Positions 33,336-42,789 of a DNA stretch of 64,000 bases are shown piece by piece; position 1 is the first letter of the stretch, and the number at the start of each line of letters is the position of its first letter. A program made the translations under genes and the position numbers. This stretch comes from Myxococcales bacterium (GTDB taxonomy: Bacteria; Myxococcota_A; Polyangia; Haliangiales; Haliangiaceae), in assembly GCA_947483555.1 (NCBI GenBank), contig CANKMW010000045.1, forward strand, positions 1 to 64,000, in the 5' to 3' direction. The notes below the pieces were generated by a model. It was not told where the DNA came from. It saw nothing but the letters and a program-made list of their open reading frames with translations, and searched no databases.

Positions 33336-36164
33336 TCAGCACCGCCGCGCCGGGCCCCACGGCCCGGCCAGATGGAGCGCGGACTCGGCGACGATCGACG
33401 TGACCAGCCGCGCGGTCTGCTCGCGGCCCAGCGGTGACGCTGGGCCGGGACGATCGTCGAGGACCAGGTCGGGTACGCCACCGCCGCCGCCAGCCCCACC
33501 GCCGCCGCTGCCGCTGTAGTCACCAACCGCCTGGCGCCCGTCATCCGGCTCGGCGGTGGACGCCTGCGCGACCACGTCGACCATGACCGCGGGCACGTTG
33601 AGCCCGCGGACCTCGACGTGGAGGTCCGGTGGTAGCGCGCGGCCGGGGGGAGCCGAGGCGCGCAAGGCAACGACGTCGCCGGGGAGCAGGCTGACGTAGT
33701 TGTCCGTCCACAGGACCGGCAGGACGTCCGCGCCGGTCGCGTCGACAAGACGCAGCTGGACGAAGAACGCCAGGCGGTCAGAGATGTTGGCGAGCGCGAC
33801 GCGCACGCCGTCGCCGCGCGTCGCGTGCACGGTCAGCTCGGTCGGCGGCAGGCGGCGCAGCGCGCTCAGGTCGGCGTGCGCCGCGGTCGGCGCGTGGAGC
33901 CAGCTCGCCTGGGCGTAGTCGACGACGTCGAGCTGCCGCGGCACCCAGTAGAAGTTGGAGCTGACCAGGTCGCCGCCGGCGGTCTCGAGGCGCAGATCGA
34001 CGAAGCGCACCGCGCTGGCCTGCTCGGGCAGCACCAGCGCGGTCACCTTGCCGTCGGCGGGCACGGCGAGGCCGCGGATGACCTGCTCGGGGATCGCCGA
34101 CCTCCACCCGCCGTCGCCGTCGCCGTCGCCGGTGCCGGCGTCGCAGTCGGCGAGTCGCACCCGCAGCGCCAGGTCGTGGAACCCGGCCGCGTGCTGGTTG
34201 GTCACCACCACGCTGCGATCGTCGTACGAGTACATGACGTGCAGCGGCTCGCACGCCTTCTGGGTCCCGAAGAAACCGCCGCCCGGCCGCAGGTACCAGT
34301 CGAACAGGTGCCAGATCATCGACGGCCAGGCGTTGTTCAGCATCCACTGGATCACGCCGGTCGACCGGTACTTGTTGCGCGTGTAGGCCTCGAACATCGC
34401 CCGCTGGCCGTCGTAGGTCAGCAGCTGGGCAAGCTGGGCCAGCTCGTCGACGTTGCCGACCTCGCCGTAGCGAGCGGTCAAGGCGTCCACGAAGCGCATG
34501 ACGGTGTGAAACTCCTGGCCGCCGGCGTGGAAGTTCCACATCGCGTCGATCGGCCACAGGTGATCAGCCGGCAGCATCTTGTGCAGGCTCTCGAGCGGCG
34601 GGATGGCGGCGCCCGGCGAGATCTCGGTGGCGAAGCCGAACGCGCCGCCGCGCGCGGTGTCCTCGAGCCAGTAACCCGGCGGCACGTACTCGTACGGCCC
34701 CTCCATCTTGAGGCCGCTCGGGCCACTGACCTCGCTGCCCTTGTTGGCGGCGCTCGACTGCCAGGCGTTCGGCCACCGCTCCTCCTCGAGCACCTCGAGG
34801 TAGGCACGCTCGACCCGCGGCGGGGGTGGAAAGTCGCTGCCGTACCACCAGCTCAGGAGCGCCGGGTGACGGCGCACCCGGCGGACCTGGCTGCGCAGCG
34901 ACTCGGCGCCGATGTCGTGGTTGTCCTCGCCCCAGCAGTCCCACTTCTCCCAGCAGTCGCAGCAGCACCAGCCGGCGATGACCAGGATGCCTTCGCGGTC
35001 GCACCACTCGAGGATCTCGGCCCGCTCCAGCAGGCCCTCGAAGCGGATGGTGTTGAGGTTGAGCGCCTTGACGTAGGCGAGCTGCGCCAGGTCGCGGTCG
35101 CGGTCACGGCGCAGGAGGAGATCGGGCGCCCAGCCGGCGCCGCGGATCAACAGCGGCTGGCCGTTGACCTCGAAGCAGGCGTGGCCGTCGTCGGTCAACC
35201 GGCTGCTGACCTCGCGGATCCCGAAGCGGAAGCCGGCGCGATCCGAGACCGCGGCGTCGACCCGGACCTCGAGCGCGACGTCATGCAGCGCTGGGTCGCC
35301 CATGAAGCGCGGCCACCACAGGCGCGGCTCGTCGATGACCAGCGCGGCGTGCCGGTCGGGTGCCAGCGCGAACGCCAGCTCGGCCCGGGGCGCGAGCGCG
35401 AACGCCTGGCTGATCAGGCGGCCCGCGAGCTCGGCGCGCACCACGGCGAGCTGCGGTTCATCGCTGTGGTTGACCAGATCGCCGGCGATGGTGAGCAGGG
35501 CCCGGCTGACGTCGCCGTTGGCGTCGCGGTCGAGCTTCGAGGTCACGAATGGCGCCCGTACCGAGACCGGCCCGCTGCTGCACAACCACACGTCGCGCCA
35601 CAACCCCATGTTCTTGTCGGGCGGCGACGGGTTCCAGTCGACCCACGTGATCGCGAGGTCGCACGGCAACGGCGCCGTGATCTCGATCGCCAGCAGGTTG
35701 ACGCCGTCGCGGTCGGCGAGCGTGGTGACGTCGAGCTCGAAGACGCGGTAGGCGCCGGCCAGCGACGCGCCGACCTGGTGGCCGTTGAGCCACACGGTGG
35801 CGCGGTAGTTCACACCGTCGAAGCGCAGGCGGAGATACGGGCCGGCGTCGGCGGCGACGCGAAACTCGGTGCGGAACCACCACGGCACCGCGAACGGACT
35901 GTCGGCGGGCATCGGGTGGTTGGAGAAGTTCTGCGCCGGCGGCCCCTGACCGGGGAGCTCGCGCAGGTTGGTGCCGAGGTACGGATCGGGATACACGCCG
36001 CGCTCCACCAGCACGCCCAGCACCGTCGCCGGCAGGTCGGTCGCATGCCAGCCGGCGGTGTCGGCGGCGGCCGTGGACAAGAGCGCGCCATCTCGACCGG
36101 CGGTGGTGGACGACGCCACCTGCCACCCGGCGTCGAGGCAGATGGTGTGGTCGTGGCCACCCAT
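33336..36164 (-). CDS. GH2 exo-beta-D-glucosaminidase (CsxA-like)
   Basis: A 942-residue GH2 protein from ATG 36164, which overlaps the upstream GH9 stop by one base. It has the jelly-roll N domain with VPWWFRTEF, the Ig domains, and a TIM barrel with NTIRFEGLLER, AGWCCCDCWEKWDCWGEDN and YGSDFPPPPRVERAYL (putative acid). GPYEYVPPGYW and FGFATEISPG (putative nucleophile Glu) follow. These segments are specific to exo-glucosaminidases of the CsxA subgroup, which release glucosamine from the non-reducing end of chitosan oligomers. No signal peptide is evident, which suggests a cytoplasmic location. Near the C-terminus a Ser/Gly-rich insert is a likely linker. Confidence 0.85.
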   Translation of the reverse strand: MGGHDHTICLDAGWQVASSTTAGRDGALLSTAAADTAGWHATDLPATVLGVLVERGVYPDPYLGTNLRELPGQGPPAQNFSNHPMPADSPFAVPWWFRTEFRVAADAGPYLRLRFDGVNYRATVWLNGHQVGASLAGAYRVFELDVTTLADRDGVNLLAIEITAPLPCDLAITWVDWNPSPPDKNMGLWRDVWLCSSGPVSVRAPFVTSKLDRDANGDVSRALLTIAGDLVNHSDEPQLAVVRAELAGRLISQAFALAPRAELAFALAPDRHAALVIDEPRLWWPRFMGDPALHDVALEVRVDAAVSDRAGFRFGIREVSSRLTDDGHACFEVNGQPLLIRGAGWAPDLLLRRDRDRDLAQLAYVKALNLNTIRFEGLLERAEILEWCDREGILVIAGWCCCDCWEKWDCWGEDNHDIGAESLRSQVRRVRRHPALLSWWYGSDFPPPPRVERAYLEVLEEERWPNAWQSSAANKGSEVSGPSGLKMEGPYEYVPPGYWLEDTARGGAFGFATEISPGAAIPPLESLHKMLPADHLWPIDAMWNFHAGGQEFHTVMRFVDALTARYGEVGNVDELAQLAQLLTYDGQRAMFEAYTRNKYRSTGVIQWMLNNAWPSMIWHLFDWYLRPGGGFFGTQKACEPLHVMYSYDDRSVVVTNQHAAGFHDLALRVRLADCDAGTGDGDGDGGWRSAIPEQVIRGLAVPADGKVTALVLPEQASAVRFVDLRLETAGGDLVSSNFYWVPRQLDVVDYAQASWLHAPTAAHADLSALRRLPPTELTVHATRGDGVRVALANISDRLAFFVQLRLVDATGADVLPVLWTDNYVSLLPGDVVALRASAPPGRALPPDLHVEVRGLNVPAVMVDVVAQASTAEPDDGRQAVGDYSGSGGGGAGGGGGVPDLVLDDRPGPASPLGREQTARLVTSIVAESALHLAGPWGPARRC

Positions 36165-38071
36165 CAGCGCACGCTCACGAGGGCGAGCACGAAGTTCGCG
36201 CTGTAGAGGATGTCGGGCTCGGTGACCGCCCACCAGCCGCGCTCCCAGGTCTCCTCGGCCGCAAAGCCGCCGTCCCACAGGTCGCTCTGCCGCCAGTGCC
36301 ACAGGCTGTGCGCCGGCAAGCCCGAGCGCAGCGGCTGCGCGTTGTCCCACAGCAGCGCCTTGGCGGGCGCGTCGGGCGCCAGGAACCCCATGTCCTGACC
36401 GTTGGGGCCGCCGACGAGGAAGCCGGGCGGCGGCGGTTCGCGGTGTCCCCACTCCATGTGGTAGAGGCGCGGCGGCCCCTTGCCGACTCGGGTCACCATC
36501 GAGAACCCGTTGGGGTTGCGGCCCAGCACCCAGTGCAGCTGGTCGCGGGCGGCGTCGAGGTACCAGCGCTCGCCGGGGTCGAGGCGGCTCGCCATCGCCA
36601 GCACGTGCGCCTTCTCCATGAGGTTGGAGTTGTGGGCCCAGTAGTAGTCATCCGGCTGCGAGGCGCAGCGGTAGCCGTCGACGCGTTCGACCTGATCGCG
36701 GACCAGGGCCGCCGCGGCCAGCAAGCGCCCGCGGGCCGCGGCGCGCAGGTCGTCGGGCGTCCGCTCGTCGGTGGCCAGCCGCCACATCGCCCAGCGGCCG
36801 AGGTTGGCCCACGCGCCCTCGAGGATCGCGACCGGGCTGGCGGCGTCGTCGGCGAGCAGCGCGCGGGCCATCGCGAGCGCGTGGCGATCGCGGAACGTCC
36901 GCCACACCTCGGCGGCGGCGATCATCCGGGCGCCGACGTCGCTGGCACCGACCTCGTCGTCCCACAGCGGCTGGGTCGCGCCCTTGCCGTCGGTGATGAC
37001 CCGGGTCGGGTGGGCCTGCATCCACGCCCAGCCGCGGCGCGCGGCGGTGGCGCAGCGCTCGGCGAACTCGGCGTCGTGGTCGGCGAACACCCGCGAGGCC
37101 ATGGCCAGCACCGCGACCGCCTTGGCGGTGGCGGCGGTGCTCGGGCCGGCGACCCATCGCGCGGTGCGATCGCGATCGGCCGGCACCTCGGGCGACGACT
37201 CCATCACCGCCTCGCGATGCCGGAACGCCCCGCCGGGCTCCTGCATCGACAGGATCCATCGCAGTCCCCAGCGCGCTTCGTCGAGGATGTCGGGCACGCC
37301 GTTGCCCGACTCCGGGATGGTCAGCTGGCGATCGTCGAACCGCGTCGGGGCCCACTCGTAGGCGAGCAGCAGGGCCTGCGCGCTCGGCGCCGTCGACGGT
37401 ACGTACATGTCGTAGTTGCCGGCGTCGTGCCAGCCGGCGTCGAGCTTCCAGCGTCGCTTCCGGGCCGGGTGGTCCTCGAGATCCCAGCCGACGTCGTCGT
37501 GCACGTGCGACGGCGCGGCCCGGGTGTAGGCGTCGCCATCCCAGATCGCGTACGGCGCCGCGAGCGCGGTGCGGGTGCGCTGGAAGTAGAAGCTCTTGAG
37601 CCCGGCGAGCAGCGCGCGGTCGTAGGGCTGGGCGGCGATCTCGAACCGATCGCTGACCGCGGCGCCGACCTCGACCGTGTACCAGCCCGGCTGGTCGAGA
37701 TCGCTGAGGTCGACCTGCCACACCGGATCCTTGGACGCGGCGTCGACGCCGCGCGCTGACACCCGCCGATCATCGATGGTGACCACGACCTTGCCGGCGG
37801 CGTCCTTCACGACCGCGCCGGTGGGCGCGACGTTGAAGACCACGATCTTGCGCCATCCGGTCGGGAACCCGACGGTGTCGACCTTGATCGCCGGCACGTT
37901 CTTGCCCGGCATCGCGGGGCCGGCCACGCCGGCGACCTGGTCGCTGCCGAGCACGACCGTCTTGATGCCGCCGCGCGGCGGGTTCGAGCAGCCGGCGAGG
38001 ATCACCATGGCCAGCACCGAGAACGGCGGATGGAGTCGCGACCTGTCGAGCACTCCTTGGTTGTTGCGCAT
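36164..38071 (-). CDS. GH9 family glycosidase lipoprotein, probably glucosaminidase-type
   Basis: A 635-residue protein from ATG 38071 with lipobox LAGCSN (Cys28), an Ig-like domain to about residue 140, and a GH9 (alpha/alpha)6 domain. GH9 marks are LDAGWHDAGNYDMYV, the late segment VLGRNPNGFSMVTRVG, and the acid-region Glu in TEPDILYSANF. The usual DAGD pair reads D216-A-G-N219, so the expected second Asp is Asn. Some GH9 enzymes (for example in Vibrio chitin clusters) are exo-glucosaminidases, which fits the GH8 and GH2 neighbours better than cellulase. The protein is probably anchored in the periplasm or at the surface. Confidence 0.8.
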   Translation of the reverse strand: MRNNQGVLDRSRLHPPFSVLAMVILAGCSNPPRGGIKTVVLGSDQVAGVAGPAMPGKNVPAIKVDTVGFPTGWRKIVVFNVAPTGAVVKDAAGKVVVTIDDRRVSARGVDAASKDPVWQVDLSDLDQPGWYTVEVGAAVSDRFEIAAQPYDRALLAGLKSFYFQRTRTALAAPYAIWDGDAYTRAAPSHVHDDVGWDLEDHPARKRRWKLDAGWHDAGNYDMYVPSTAPSAQALLLAYEWAPTRFDDRQLTIPESGNGVPDILDEARWGLRWILSMQEPGGAFRHREAVMESSPEVPADRDRTARWVAGPSTAATAKAVAVLAMASRVFADHDAEFAERCATAARRGWAWMQAHPTRVITDGKGATQPLWDDEVGASDVGARMIAAAEVWRTFRDRHALAMARALLADDAASPVAILEGAWANLGRWAMWRLATDERTPDDLRAAARGRLLAAAALVRDQVERVDGYRCASQPDDYYWAHNSNLMEKAHVLAMASRLDPGERWYLDAARDQLHWVLGRNPNGFSMVTRVGKGPPRLYHMEWGHREPPPPGFLVGGPNGQDMGFLAPDAPAKALLWDNAQPLRSGLPAHSLWHWRQSDLWDGGFAAEETWERGWWAVTEPDILYSANFVLALVSVR

Positions 38072-38106
38072 CCGGTCGTCTGCCGTCCGTACCGATCGGC
38101 TCAGAA

Positions 38107-38129
38107 CCGGTGACCGGATCGGTCACCGG
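38107..38129. promoter_or_regulatory. Perfect 9-base inverted repeat upstream of GH9
   Basis: CCGGTGACC and GGTCACCGG face each other across the five-base spacer GGATC, in the 64-base gap between the AraC-type gene and the GH9 gene. It could be an operator for the GH9-GH2 pair or a hairpin ending the regulator transcript; no T-run follows. The core resembles the dyad at 12923-12941. Confidence 0.45.
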
Positions 38130-38135
38130 CTCGGT

Positions 38136-39989
38136 TCAGGCGTCGTAGCCGGCGTCGTAGCCGCTGGCGTGGGCCTTGCGGTACGCGCCCGGGGTCTGGT
38201 TGGTGTTCTTCTTGAACGAACGGATCAGGTGGTGCTGCGACTGGAACCCACACGCCTGGGCGACCTGGTCGATGCTCATCGGGGTGGTGATGATCAGGTT
38301 CTTGGCGTGCTCGACGCGGATCGCGCGCACGTAGGTGAGAAACGACGTGCCGGTGGCGCGGCGAAATACCCGGCTGAACGTCGGTACCGAGAACCCGGCC
38401 TTGCGGGCCACCGTCGGCAGCGGCAGCACCTCGGCAAAGTTCTCGCGCAGGTACTGCAGCGTCGCTTCCAGCCGCATGACGTTGGAGCCCTGCCAGGCCT
38501 TCGAGGCCACGAAGCTGAGCCGACCGAGCGCTTCCTTGAAGGCCTCGATCACCTGATACAGCGACGGCGCCTGCTCGAGCTTGCGGGTCAGGTCGTTGGC
38601 GAACCGATCGCGGGCCTCGGTCTGCATCGGCGAGCGGCGCAGCACCCCGCTCCACAGCTGGAACAGCGTGGCCAGGAACTGGCTGCGCGCGACCTCGATG
38701 CGCTCGCCGGAGTAGCGCAGGACCAGCTGGACGTAGCGGTCGCTGGCCAGCTTGATCTCGGTGGCGTGCTCGCGGTCGAAGGCCACCGCCAGCGCGGTGG
38801 CGGCGCGCTGCAGCTCGGCGTAGCGGAGCTCGGCACGGCCACCGTGCTCGTCGAAGAACAGGACGTCGCGCTCGAGCTGCGCGCACATGTGCAGGGCCAG
38901 CACGGCCTCGCGGTGCGAGGCGTGGAGCGGTGATCCGGGCGCCAGCGTGGTGCCGATGCCGACCGCCGAGCGGACGCCGAACCGCTCCTTCACGAAGGCC
39001 TGGAACTTCTGCGCGTGTTCGCGCAACTCGAGCCGCGAACGGGCCAGGTTCTTGCTCGACCGCGTCGAGGTGATCAGCGAGACGCCGTAGTCGGACAGGT
39101 GGGTGGCCGCGGTGTCGGGAAGCTCGCGCGCGAACGCGATGCCGGCGCGCTGGATGCGGGCGTTGCGGACCAGCGTCTGCACCCAGTCGAGCGGCGCGTT
39201 GCGCGAGTCGAGCGGCATCAGGGCCATCGCGGTGGTCGGCAACCGGTGGATGCCGAGCCCCTCCTTCATCCAGTCGGCGAGCTTGCCGTCGAGGCGCCAC
39301 GGCGTGAGCTGGAACTTGTCGGCATCGATGGCGCTGTCGACCCAGGTCTCGATCGGCCACAGGCGCGACAGCTTGTCGCGGTTGAGCTGGTCGATGCGCT
39401 CCTGGATCGCGGCGCCCTCCTCACGCCCGGTCAGGAACTCGGCGTAGTAGGAGAGGAACTCCTCGTACGCGCGCAGCAGGTCAGGCTCGAGGATGGGCAG
39501 GTCGAGCGCCATGCGCACGAAGTGCACGAAGTCCGGGTTGGCGCTGGTCGGCTCCTGGCCGGTGAGCTGGCGCCACTGCGCGCTCAGGGTCTCCCAGTCG
39601 GGTGGCTCGCGGTAGAACTGGCCGAGGTAGAGGAACGTGCGCGCGCCGTCGTCGAGCGCGATGGGATGGAACAGGTCCCAGAAGCCGAACAGCTGGCGGC
39701 ACACCGGCCGCTGGGTGGCGGCGGCCTCGTCGAGCGCGGCGCGGTAGTGCTGGTCTCGGGCCGCCTCCTTGCCGAAGAAGATCTCGAAGTGGAACGGCTT
39801 GAGGCGGTCGCGCGGATCCGAGAGGTCCATCCACTCGAGGCCGTCGGCACCGTCGCGGATGACGTAGACCGGCAGCTGCGGCCGGTGCGCGATGACGTTG
39901 TGGATCGCGTAGGCGTTCTGGAGGTTGGTGAGCCACAGCACGTCGTTGGTGTCCTCTCCGTGGCCGCCGGTTCGCTGGCCGCCGGTCAC
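38136..39989 (-). CDS. AraC-family transcriptional regulator with large N-terminal sensor region
   Basis: I place the start at GTG 39989, which overlaps the GH8 stop (GTGA); GTG 39941 is the alternative. The 617-residue product ends in an AraC DNA-binding domain. Its first helix-turn-helix is in LPTVARKAGFSVPTFSRVFR and its second in MSIDQVAQACGFQSQHHLIR, followed by KKNTNQTPGAYRKA. The 500-residue N-terminal part holds two probable ligand domains: about 25-150, with paired sugar-binding-like aromatic motifs, and a GAF-like segment about 300-440. It lies between the GH8 and GH9 genes and most likely controls the locus in response to a saccharide. Confidence 0.85.
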   Translation of the reverse strand: MTGGQRTGGHGEDTNDVLWLTNLQNAYAIHNVIAHRPQLPVYVIRDGADGLEWMDLSDPRDRLKPFHFEIFFGKEAARDQHYRAALDEAAATQRPVCRQLFGFWDLFHPIALDDGARTFLYLGQFYREPPDWETLSAQWRQLTGQEPTSANPDFVHFVRMALDLPILEPDLLRAYEEFLSYYAEFLTGREEGAAIQERIDQLNRDKLSRLWPIETWVDSAIDADKFQLTPWRLDGKLADWMKEGLGIHRLPTTAMALMPLDSRNAPLDWVQTLVRNARIQRAGIAFARELPDTAATHLSDYGVSLITSTRSSKNLARSRLELREHAQKFQAFVKERFGVRSAVGIGTTLAPGSPLHASHREAVLALHMCAQLERDVLFFDEHGGRAELRYAELQRAATALAVAFDREHATEIKLASDRYVQLVLRYSGERIEVARSQFLATLFQLWSGVLRRSPMQTEARDRFANDLTRKLEQAPSLYQVIEAFKEALGRLSFVASKAWQGSNVMRLEATLQYLRENFAEVLPLPTVARKAGFSVPTFSRVFRRATGTSFLTYVRAIRVEHAKNLIITTPMSIDQVAQACGFQSQHHLIRSFKKNTNQTPGAYRKAHASGYDAGYDA

Positions 39990-41356
39990 GGGCAGGGTGC
40001 CGCTTCCGGCGACCACCAGTTGCCGCTCATCGCGATCAGCGACAGCATCGCGATGGTGTCGGCGTAGTAGCCGCCGTCGCGTTCGCCAGCGACCGTGTCC
40101 CAGGTGCGGTTCAGCCAGGTCTGGTTGCCGCCGTCGACCATCGCGGCGACCCCGAACGGGGCCACGAACGCGAGGTCGAGATAGTTGCCACCCAGGCCGT
40201 TGCCGGCCAGCGAGTAGCCGGGGAGGATCGCCGCCGGGTCGCCGCCGGTCCGGGTCTTGATCCACGTGGTCATGCGCTGGGCGACCGCCTTGGCGCGGGT
40301 ATCACCGTTGATCAGGAAGTCCATCGCGATGCGCCACGGATCGCGACACGCGTTGTAGGAGTACGAGCCATCGCTGGGGTTCTCGAGGAACTGTCCGTTG
40401 ACGGGCCTGGGGCTGGTCGCCGCGCTGGCGATGAAGTCGGGCAAGAGGCCGGTCTGGGGTGCGAAGCCGGTCTGCACGGCCTGCATGATCTGGTAGCTGC
40501 GGGTGGCGATCTGGGTCCACGACGAGTCGCCGGTGGCGGCCGCGAAGCTCGCGAAGTGCGCCGGCATGAAGTCGCTGGAGCGAGTCGCGTCGTAGAACTG
40601 ACCCGCCGAGGTCCAGTCGCCGAGCCGCACGTAGCTGGCGCTGGCGTCGACCTCGGCGGCGCGGATGGCGTCGATGATGGCCTCGGCTTCGGCGCGGTAG
40701 TTGATGGTGCCGCCGGAGCTCCATTGCTTGTCGGCCAGCAGCAGGGCGTAGGCGATGTCGAGATCGCCGTCGGTGGCGCTGTTGGCGCCATCGTTGTTGT
40801 CGCACGACCGATCCTGCGACCACGACATCAGCGCCGGCGTGATGTCGGACGGATGGTCCTGATAGAAGCGGACCATGCCGTCGAACATGGTCCTGGCGTT
40901 GGGCTCGTGACCGGCCATGTAGACCAGGATGAGCATCCCGTAGCCGTGGGCCTCGCTCACGGTCAGGCGGTCGCTGTGGCCGGACTCGACGTACCAGCGG
41001 CCGGTGCCGCAGCCAGCCTTGAGGTAGAGCGGCTTCCAGGCGTCGTAGAAGTCGCGCACCGCGTCGTCGAGCTGGTCCGCAGGCAAGTGCGAGGGCAGGA
41101 TCGAGCCCGCGGCGTAGGCGCGACCGTGGTTGGCGAACGGCTGCGCCGCGGCGCCCGCCATGCCCTCGCAGCCCGCTGGTGGCGTGGTGCCGTCGCCGCC
41201 GTTGCCGCCGTCACCGGTCGGACACGGGCACGCGTCGATCGGGCCGTCGTCGTCGCCACCGCCGTCGTCACCGCCGCCGCCGGCGCCGGGCGAGCAGGCG
41301 GTGGCGAGCAGCCAGGTCGCGGCGAGGGCCAGTCGGGGGCGGGTGGAGATGCTCAT
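39986..41356 (-). CDS. GH8 chitosanase lipoprotein
   Basis: ATG 41356 gives 456 residues with lipobox LATACSP and a Gly/Asp linker to about 60. The GH8 (alpha/alpha)6 barrel shows the acid Glu135 in TVSEAHGYGM, the TDGDLDIAYALLLADKQW motif (Asp196), NPSDGSYSYNACRDPWR, and the closing MLSLIAMSGNWW. The overall pattern is close to Bacillus GH8 chitosanases rather than to bacterial cellulose-synthase cellulases. It would cut chitosan outside the cell. The gene heads a leftward operon with the AraC regulator, GH9 and GH2. Confidence 0.87.
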   Translation of the reverse strand: MSISTRPRLALAATWLLATACSPGAGGGGDDGGGDDDGPIDACPCPTGDGGNGGDGTTPPAGCEGMAGAAAQPFANHGRAYAAGSILPSHLPADQLDDAVRDFYDAWKPLYLKAGCGTGRWYVESGHSDRLTVSEAHGYGMLILVYMAGHEPNARTMFDGMVRFYQDHPSDITPALMSWSQDRSCDNNDGANSATDGDLDIAYALLLADKQWSSGGTINYRAEAEAIIDAIRAAEVDASASYVRLGDWTSAGQFYDATRSSDFMPAHFASFAAATGDSSWTQIATRSYQIMQAVQTGFAPQTGLLPDFIASAATSPRPVNGQFLENPSDGSYSYNACRDPWRIAMDFLINGDTRAKAVAQRMTTWIKTRTGGDPAAILPGYSLAGNGLGGNYLDLAFVAPFGVAAMVDGGNQTWLNRTWDTVAGERDGGYYADTIAMLSLIAMSGNWWSPEAAPCP

Positions 41357-41397
41357 GATCGTCACGCTACGAGGGTAGGGAGGGGCGGCGCGAACGG

Positions 41398-41411
41398 TTC
41401 GGGTCAGACCC
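41398..41411. promoter_or_regulatory. TTCGGGTCA motif within GGGTCAGACCC palindrome, GH8/SIS divergent region
   Basis: TTCGGGTCA (41398-41406) runs into GACCC to make the 11-base palindrome GGGTCAGACCC (41401-41411). It lies 42 bases upstream of the GH8 start and 68 bases upstream of the SIS gene, in the only promoter space of both. The same 9-mer occurs at 50404-50412 and 57638-57646. Confidence 0.45.
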
Positions 41412-41478
41412 ATGTGCACTTTTTGTCGGGGCCACCAAAGGGCTTCCGTCGCCGGCTGGCGTCTGCCACAGGTGGAGG

Positions 41479-42519
41479 GTGGCGTTCCAGCTCCTGCGCG
41501 AGATCGACGAGCAACCCGGCGCCCTGGCCCGGCTCCTGGCCATGCGGCGTGACCCGGTGCGGGCGGCGGCGGCCCGGATCCGGGCCTTCGACCCCGAGTG
41601 GGTCGTGATCGCGGCGCGCGGCACCAGCGACAACGCGGCCCGCTACGCCCAGTACCTGTTCGGAGGCTTCAACCGGCTGAGCGTCGCGCTCGCGGTGCCG
41701 TCGCTGTTCACGCTCTACGGCACGCCACCCCGGCTCGGCCGCGCGCTGACGATCGGCATCAGCCAGTCCGGACAGTCACCCGACGTCGTCGCCGTGCTCG
41801 AGGAGGCCCGGCGGCAAGGCGGCGCCACGCTGGCCATCACCAACGACGCCGACTCGCCGCTGGCGGCGGCGGCCGACACCAGCCTGCTGCTCGCCGCCGG
41901 CCCCGAGCACTCGATCGCGGCCACCAAGACGTACACCAACCAGCTGCTGCTGCTGGCCATGCTGAGCGCCGAGCTGGCCGGCGACCACGAGCGCAGCGCG
42001 GCGCTCGAGACGGTCCCGAACGCGGTCGCGGCCGCGCTGGCATCGTGCGGTGGCGTCGACGAGGTGGCCATGCACTTCATGAACGCCGGCCGCTTCCTGG
42101 TCCTCGGTCGCGGCTTCAACTACTGCACGGCGTTCGAGATCGCGCTCAAGATGAAGGAGACCAGCTACGTGCTCGCCGAGCCGTACTCGGTGGCCGATCT
42201 GCTGCACGGGCCGGTGGCGATGATCGAGTACGGCTTCCCGGTGGTGCTGGTCGCCCCGTCGGGGCGCGCCACCGACGACGTCGGGTCGCTCATCGAGCTG
42301 CTCAACGATCGCGGCGCCCGCACCGTCGCGCTGTCCGACCGTGACGACGTGCTGGCCCGCGTCACCGCCGGCATCCGGCTGCCGGCCGGCGTCCCCGAGT
42401 GGCTGTCGCCGATCGTGTCGATCGTGCCCGGTCAGATGTGGGCGCGCGCGCTGGCCATGGCCAAGGGCATCGACTCCGACCGGCCGCGGGGATTGCAGAA
42501 GGTCACGAGGACGCGGTAG
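41479..42519 (+). CDS. SIS-domain amino-sugar isomerase/deaminase (NagB-II/GlmS-C type)
   Basis: GTG 41479, placed directly after a GGAGG-like stretch, gives 346 residues with two SIS domains. VVIAARGTSDNAARYAQYLF and GISQSGQSPDVV bind the sugar phosphate in the first half. TNDADSPLAAAA, KTYTNQLLLLAML and DLLHGPVAMIE are conserved as in the GlmS isomerase half. It has no glutaminase domain, so it fits glucosamine-6-phosphate deaminase of the NagB-II type or an isomerase. It is divergent from the chitosanase operon and would channel glucosamine into glycolysis. Confidence 0.82.
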   Translation: MAFQLLREIDEQPGALARLLAMRRDPVRAAAARIRAFDPEWVVIAARGTSDNAARYAQYLFGGFNRLSVALAVPSLFTLYGTPPRLGRALTIGISQSGQSPDVVAVLEEARRQGGATLAITNDADSPLAAAADTSLLLAAGPEHSIAATKTYTNQLLLLAMLSAELAGDHERSAALETVPNAVAAALASCGGVDEVAMHFMNAGRFLVLGRGFNYCTAFEIALKMKETSYVLAEPYSVADLLHGPVAMIEYGFPVVLVAPSGRATDDVGSLIELLNDRGARTVALSDRDDVLARVTAGIRLPAGVPEWLSPIVSIVPGQMWARALAMAKGIDSDRPRGLQKVTRTR

Positions 42520-42524
42520 CGCCG

Positions 42525-42593
42525 TCGCCGTCGGCGTCGGCGTCGGCGTCGGTTCCGGTGTCGGTTTCGGTTTCGGTTTCGGCTTCGGTGTTC
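42525..42593. repeat. Hexanucleotide microsatellite
   Basis: A GGCGTC-type hexamer tract that grades into GGTTTC-type hexamers. It is directly downstream of the SIS gene and outside any supported gene. Such tracts are prone to slippage. Confidence 0.7.
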
Positions 42594-42603
42594 CCTTCAC
42601 CGC

Positions 42604-42700
42604 TCGTCCTGAGCCGGACCGAGCGCAGCGAGGTCCGCGTCGAAGGACGCACAGTGTCGACATGCGCCCTTCGACTCGGCCTTCGACCTCGCTCAGGGCA
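42604..42700. repeat. Dispersed REP-like palindrome, copy C
   Basis: The left arm runs from GTCCTGAGCCGGACCGAGCG to GTCGAAGGACGCA. A short loop follows, then a right arm TGCGCCCTTCGACTCGGCC ending CTCGCTCAGGGC. It is nearly the same as copy B at 6641-6740. Two short copies of GGGCAAACGGAATCTCG follow at about 42696 and 42735. Confidence 0.85.
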
Positions 42701-42789
42701 AACGGAATCTCGGGCGCCGAGATTTCCCGGTCTCGGGGCAAACGGAATCTCGACGATCGGTCTCGGATTCAGAACCTGGAGGTGACGCG

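Noticed and set aside
41414..41425. Intrinsic terminator at GTGCAC followed by five T
   Set aside because: The stem is only a 6-base self-complementary site without a loop, and it lies in a divergent promoter region where no transcript would end.
42525..42593. Possible CRISPR array or direct-repeat array
   Set aside because: The tract is a simple hexamer repeat without spacers; no array of regular repeats and unique spacers was found in the window.
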